Source: Candidatus Parabacteroides intestinavium (GTDB taxonomy: Bacteria; Bacteroidota; Bacteroidia; Bacteroidales; Tannerellaceae). From it: a DNA stretch of 10,018 bases. The first letter of the stretch is position 1; each line of letters begins with the position of its first letter. Positions 8,784 to 10,018 of the stretch are shown here, piece by piece. The DNA is taken from the NCBI GenBank assembly GCA_019118725.1, contig DWYO01000315.1:1-10018 (forward strand). The letters run 5' to 3'. The notes below the pieces were generated by a model. The model searched no databases. It worked only from the letters and a program-made list of their open reading frames with translations, and was not told the DNA's origin. The translations under genes and the position numbers were made by a program.

Positions 8784-9815
8784 TTACCAACCGACCGATT
8801 GAGGCGTGTTGCTGGGACCGTTGCTCTTCAAGGTGCCTTTCTCGTCGAAATACAATCTATCCATACAGACCACTCTGTCCCAGTTCGGTTTTGTACAAGA
8901 GGCATCGGCGTGCCGGTGGTAAATGATATACAGACTTCCGTCCGGAGCTTTTACAATCGAATTGTGTCCGGGCGAGGAGATACCCTGTTTCAAATCGGTT
9001 GTCATGAGCGGGTTGCTGGCATATTTAGTCCAAGGGCCTAACGGATGTTCGGCGGTTGAGATGCCTATCCCATAATACTCATATCCGGTATCATTGGCAG
9101 AATAGGTCATGTAGTAACGCCCGTCATGCTTGAAAACGAACGCGCCTTCGTTGCATCGGTTCTTGTTCCACCTTACTTTTTCCCAATCCTGGGCAGCACC
9201 CGATACGAAAACCGGTTCACCATCCAGTCCGGAAAGATCTCTTTTCAGCTTTGCCGCATAAAGTTCTCCGGTGGTTATCGTATCTTGCGCGCCGTTCTTA
9301 CTGAAGTAGACATAAGGGGTACCATCATCATCAACGAATATATCCGCGTCAATAGCCGAATACCCTAAGTCGAACCACGGCGCATGGAGGTCTGTGAACG
9401 GTCCGCCCGGTTTGTCACTTACGGCAAGACACGTCAGCAGCTGATCTCTGCCTTTGATGGCACAACTATAAGTCATGTAAAACTTACCGTTGTAGTATTC
9501 CACTTCCGGAGCCCAATAAGCCCCTGTCCCGATATGGTTTTCCGTTTTTTGGAAAAGAAGCCCGTGATATTTCCACGTAATCAGGTCGGTAGAAGTATAG
9601 CAGGCAAACCCTTCGCCTTCGGGTAAAGTAGTCGTTCCGGTCAGGTAGTAAACGGAGTCATGCTGATATACGAACGGATCAGCTATATACAGCGGATTCC
9701 CTTCTTCCGTTTTCAGCGGATTCGTATAACTCTTTCTTTCCTGGGGCATATTTTGTTTGCACCCGAATGCCAGTATGCAACTGGCAAGTAAACATAAAAA
9801 ACGATAATATTTCAT
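8784..9815 (-). CDS. Secreted/lipid-anchored glycoside hydrolase family 43 enzyme
   Basis: Family 43 enzymes are inverting five-bladed beta-propeller hydrolases, mostly alpha-L-arabinofuranosidases, beta-xylosidases or endo-arabinanases acting on plant pectin and xylan. The 343-residue product starts with a signal peptide ending LAFGC, with Cys 19 as probable lipidation site, although the -3 residue is Ala and the lipobox is imperfect. The catalytic set is recognisable: Asp 46 in IADPFV (general base), Asp 156 in AIDADIF followed by VDDDG (pKa modulator), and Glu 223 in NEGAF (general acid). AYWAPEV (99-105), GPW (260-262) and GHNS with His 284 are further family marks. Repeating blade motifs such as GKFYMTYS and GRYYMTYS are visible. 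The enzyme is a single catalytic domain without an added carbohydrate-binding module. Exact substrate and subfamily cannot be told from here. It converges with corA and has no SusC/SusD partner in the window. The residues after Cys 19 (KQNMPQER) lack the acidic surface-export signal of some Bacteroidetes lipoproteins, so a periplasmic-facing anchor is possible. Confidence 0.9.
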   Translation of the reverse strand: MKYYRFLCLLASCILAFGCKQNMPQERKSYTNPLKTEEGNPLYIADPFVYQHDSVYYLTGTTTLPEGEGFACYTSTDLITWKYHGLLFQKTENHIGTGAYWAPEVEYYNGKFYMTYSCAIKGRDQLLTCLAVSDKPGGPFTDLHAPWFDLGYSAIDADIFVDDDGTPYVYFSKNGAQDTITTGELYAAKLKRDLSGLDGEPVFVSGAAQDWEKVRWNKNRCNEGAFVFKHDGRYYMTYSANDTGYEYYGIGISTAEHPLGPWTKYASNPLMTTDLKQGISSPGHNSIVKAPDGSLYIIYHRHADASCTKPNWDRVVCMDRLYFDEKGTLKSNGPSNTPQSVGW

Positions 9816-9845
9816 ACTATTCAGAAAATATTAGTTCAATTCAAA

Positions 9846-9963
9846 TCTTACGGCCTCCTCGTCCGAGCAGTCCATTATGGCTTTTGCCTTCCCGGAAGCC
9901 TTTCTCCAATTCCAGACGTTTGGAAGCTGTTAACTCTATCACTTTGATCTTTGCGATAGCTAT
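9846..9963 (-). pseudogene. Internally deleted IS630-type transposase remnant
   Basis: On the minus strand, 9960-9877 reads AIAKIKVIELTASKRLELEK followed by GFREGKSH, and, shifted by one frame, 9884-9846 reads KAIMDCSDEEAVR. From memory of the family, the first resembles the extreme N-terminus of Bacteroidales IS630-superfamily transposases and the second resembles a segment that follows their helix-turn-helix region, roughly 100 residues later. The two stretches are directly abutted in different frames, as expected after an internal deletion joined at a few shared bases near 9877-9884. The first frame has no ATG start (an ATA at 9961-9963 stands at a possible start position) and ends in TGA at 9841-9843; the second ends in TAA at 9831-9833. 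The catalytic DDE domain is absent, so no active product is possible. No terminal inverted repeats were identified. The assignment rests on recalled similarity and has not been searched. Confidence 0.5.
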
Positions 9964-9982
9964 ATGGTTTTATATGTGCATG

Positions 9983-10014
9983 CAAAGCTACACAAAAATC
10001 GTGATATAAACTAA
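9983..10014 (-). promoter_or_regulatory. Candidate promoter reading toward the family 43 gene
   Basis: On the minus strand, TAGCTTTG at 9990-9983 is an exact match to the Bacteroidetes -7 consensus TAnnTTTG. A TTAG at 10014-10011, 20 bases upstream, is a 3-of-4 match to the -33 TTTG. A transcript starting near 9976 would cross the transposase remnant and reach the glycosidase ATG at 9815 with a leader of about 160 bases. It may be the old transposase promoter, the native glycosidase promoter, or chance. No better candidate lies closer to the gene. Confidence 0.35.
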
Positions 10015-10018
10015 TTTT

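Noticed and set aside
9977..9984. TGCATGCA 8-base palindrome
   Set aside because: It is too short to mean anything alone and overlaps the edge of the candidate promoter; no partner repeat was seen.
9767..10009. Plus-strand open frame across the start of the family 43 gene
   Set aside because: It overlaps the signal peptide region of the glycosidase and the transposase remnant in antisense, with no family resemblance.

Overview
The window reads as ordinary chromosomal DNA from a Bacteroidales gut anaerobe, most likely Bacteroides or a close relative. The reasons are a pyruvate:ferredoxin oxidoreductase of anaerobic type, promoter candidates of the Bacteroidetes TTTG / TAnnTTTG form with no clear Shine-Dalgarno sequences, a PDZ/DUF4136 envelope protein, a lipoprotein-type family 43 glycosidase, and moderate GC content. 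This assignment is inference from gene families; no species is claimed.

Layout. Bases 1-3515 (+) hold nearly all of a pyruvate:ferredoxin (flavodoxin) oxidoreductase gene; only about the first 10-20 codons lie outside the window. It ends in a short perfect palindrome and a strong intrinsic terminator with a C(UUCG)G loop (3562-3595), so it is transcriptionally separate from what follows. A Bacteroidetes-type promoter candidate (3664-3694) then precedes three closely packed + strand genes with gaps of 27 and 11 bases: an exported PDZ-DUF4136-PDZ protein of unknown function (3723-5156), mutS2 (5184-7646) and a CorA-type divalent cation transporter (7658-8743). They are probably one operon, though the products share no obvious pathway.

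A 40-base convergent gap containing a run of nine C separates corA from a minus-strand gene for a secreted or lipid-anchored glycoside hydrolase family 43 enzyme (8784-9815). Upstream of that gene, at about 9846-9963 on the same strand, lie two short coding-like stretches in different frames that resemble two non-adjacent parts of an IS630-type transposase. I read this as an internally deleted, dead insertion-sequence remnant. A TAGCTTTG promoter-like element sits just beyond it (9983-9990), so the glycosidase may be transcribed through the remnant.

Working together: the oxidoreductase gives acetyl-CoA and reduced ferredoxin in central fermentation; MutS2 acts on nucleic acid or stalled ribosomes; CorA imports Mg2+; the family 43 enzyme would trim arabinose- or xylose-containing glycans in the envelope. 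I found no RNA genes, CRISPR arrays, prophage or defence genes. The parts worth a second look are the transposase remnant and its position in the glycosidase leader, the unusual PDZ-DUF4136-PDZ protein, and the 14-base palindrome after the first gene. I saw no clear sign of a novel multi-gene system.
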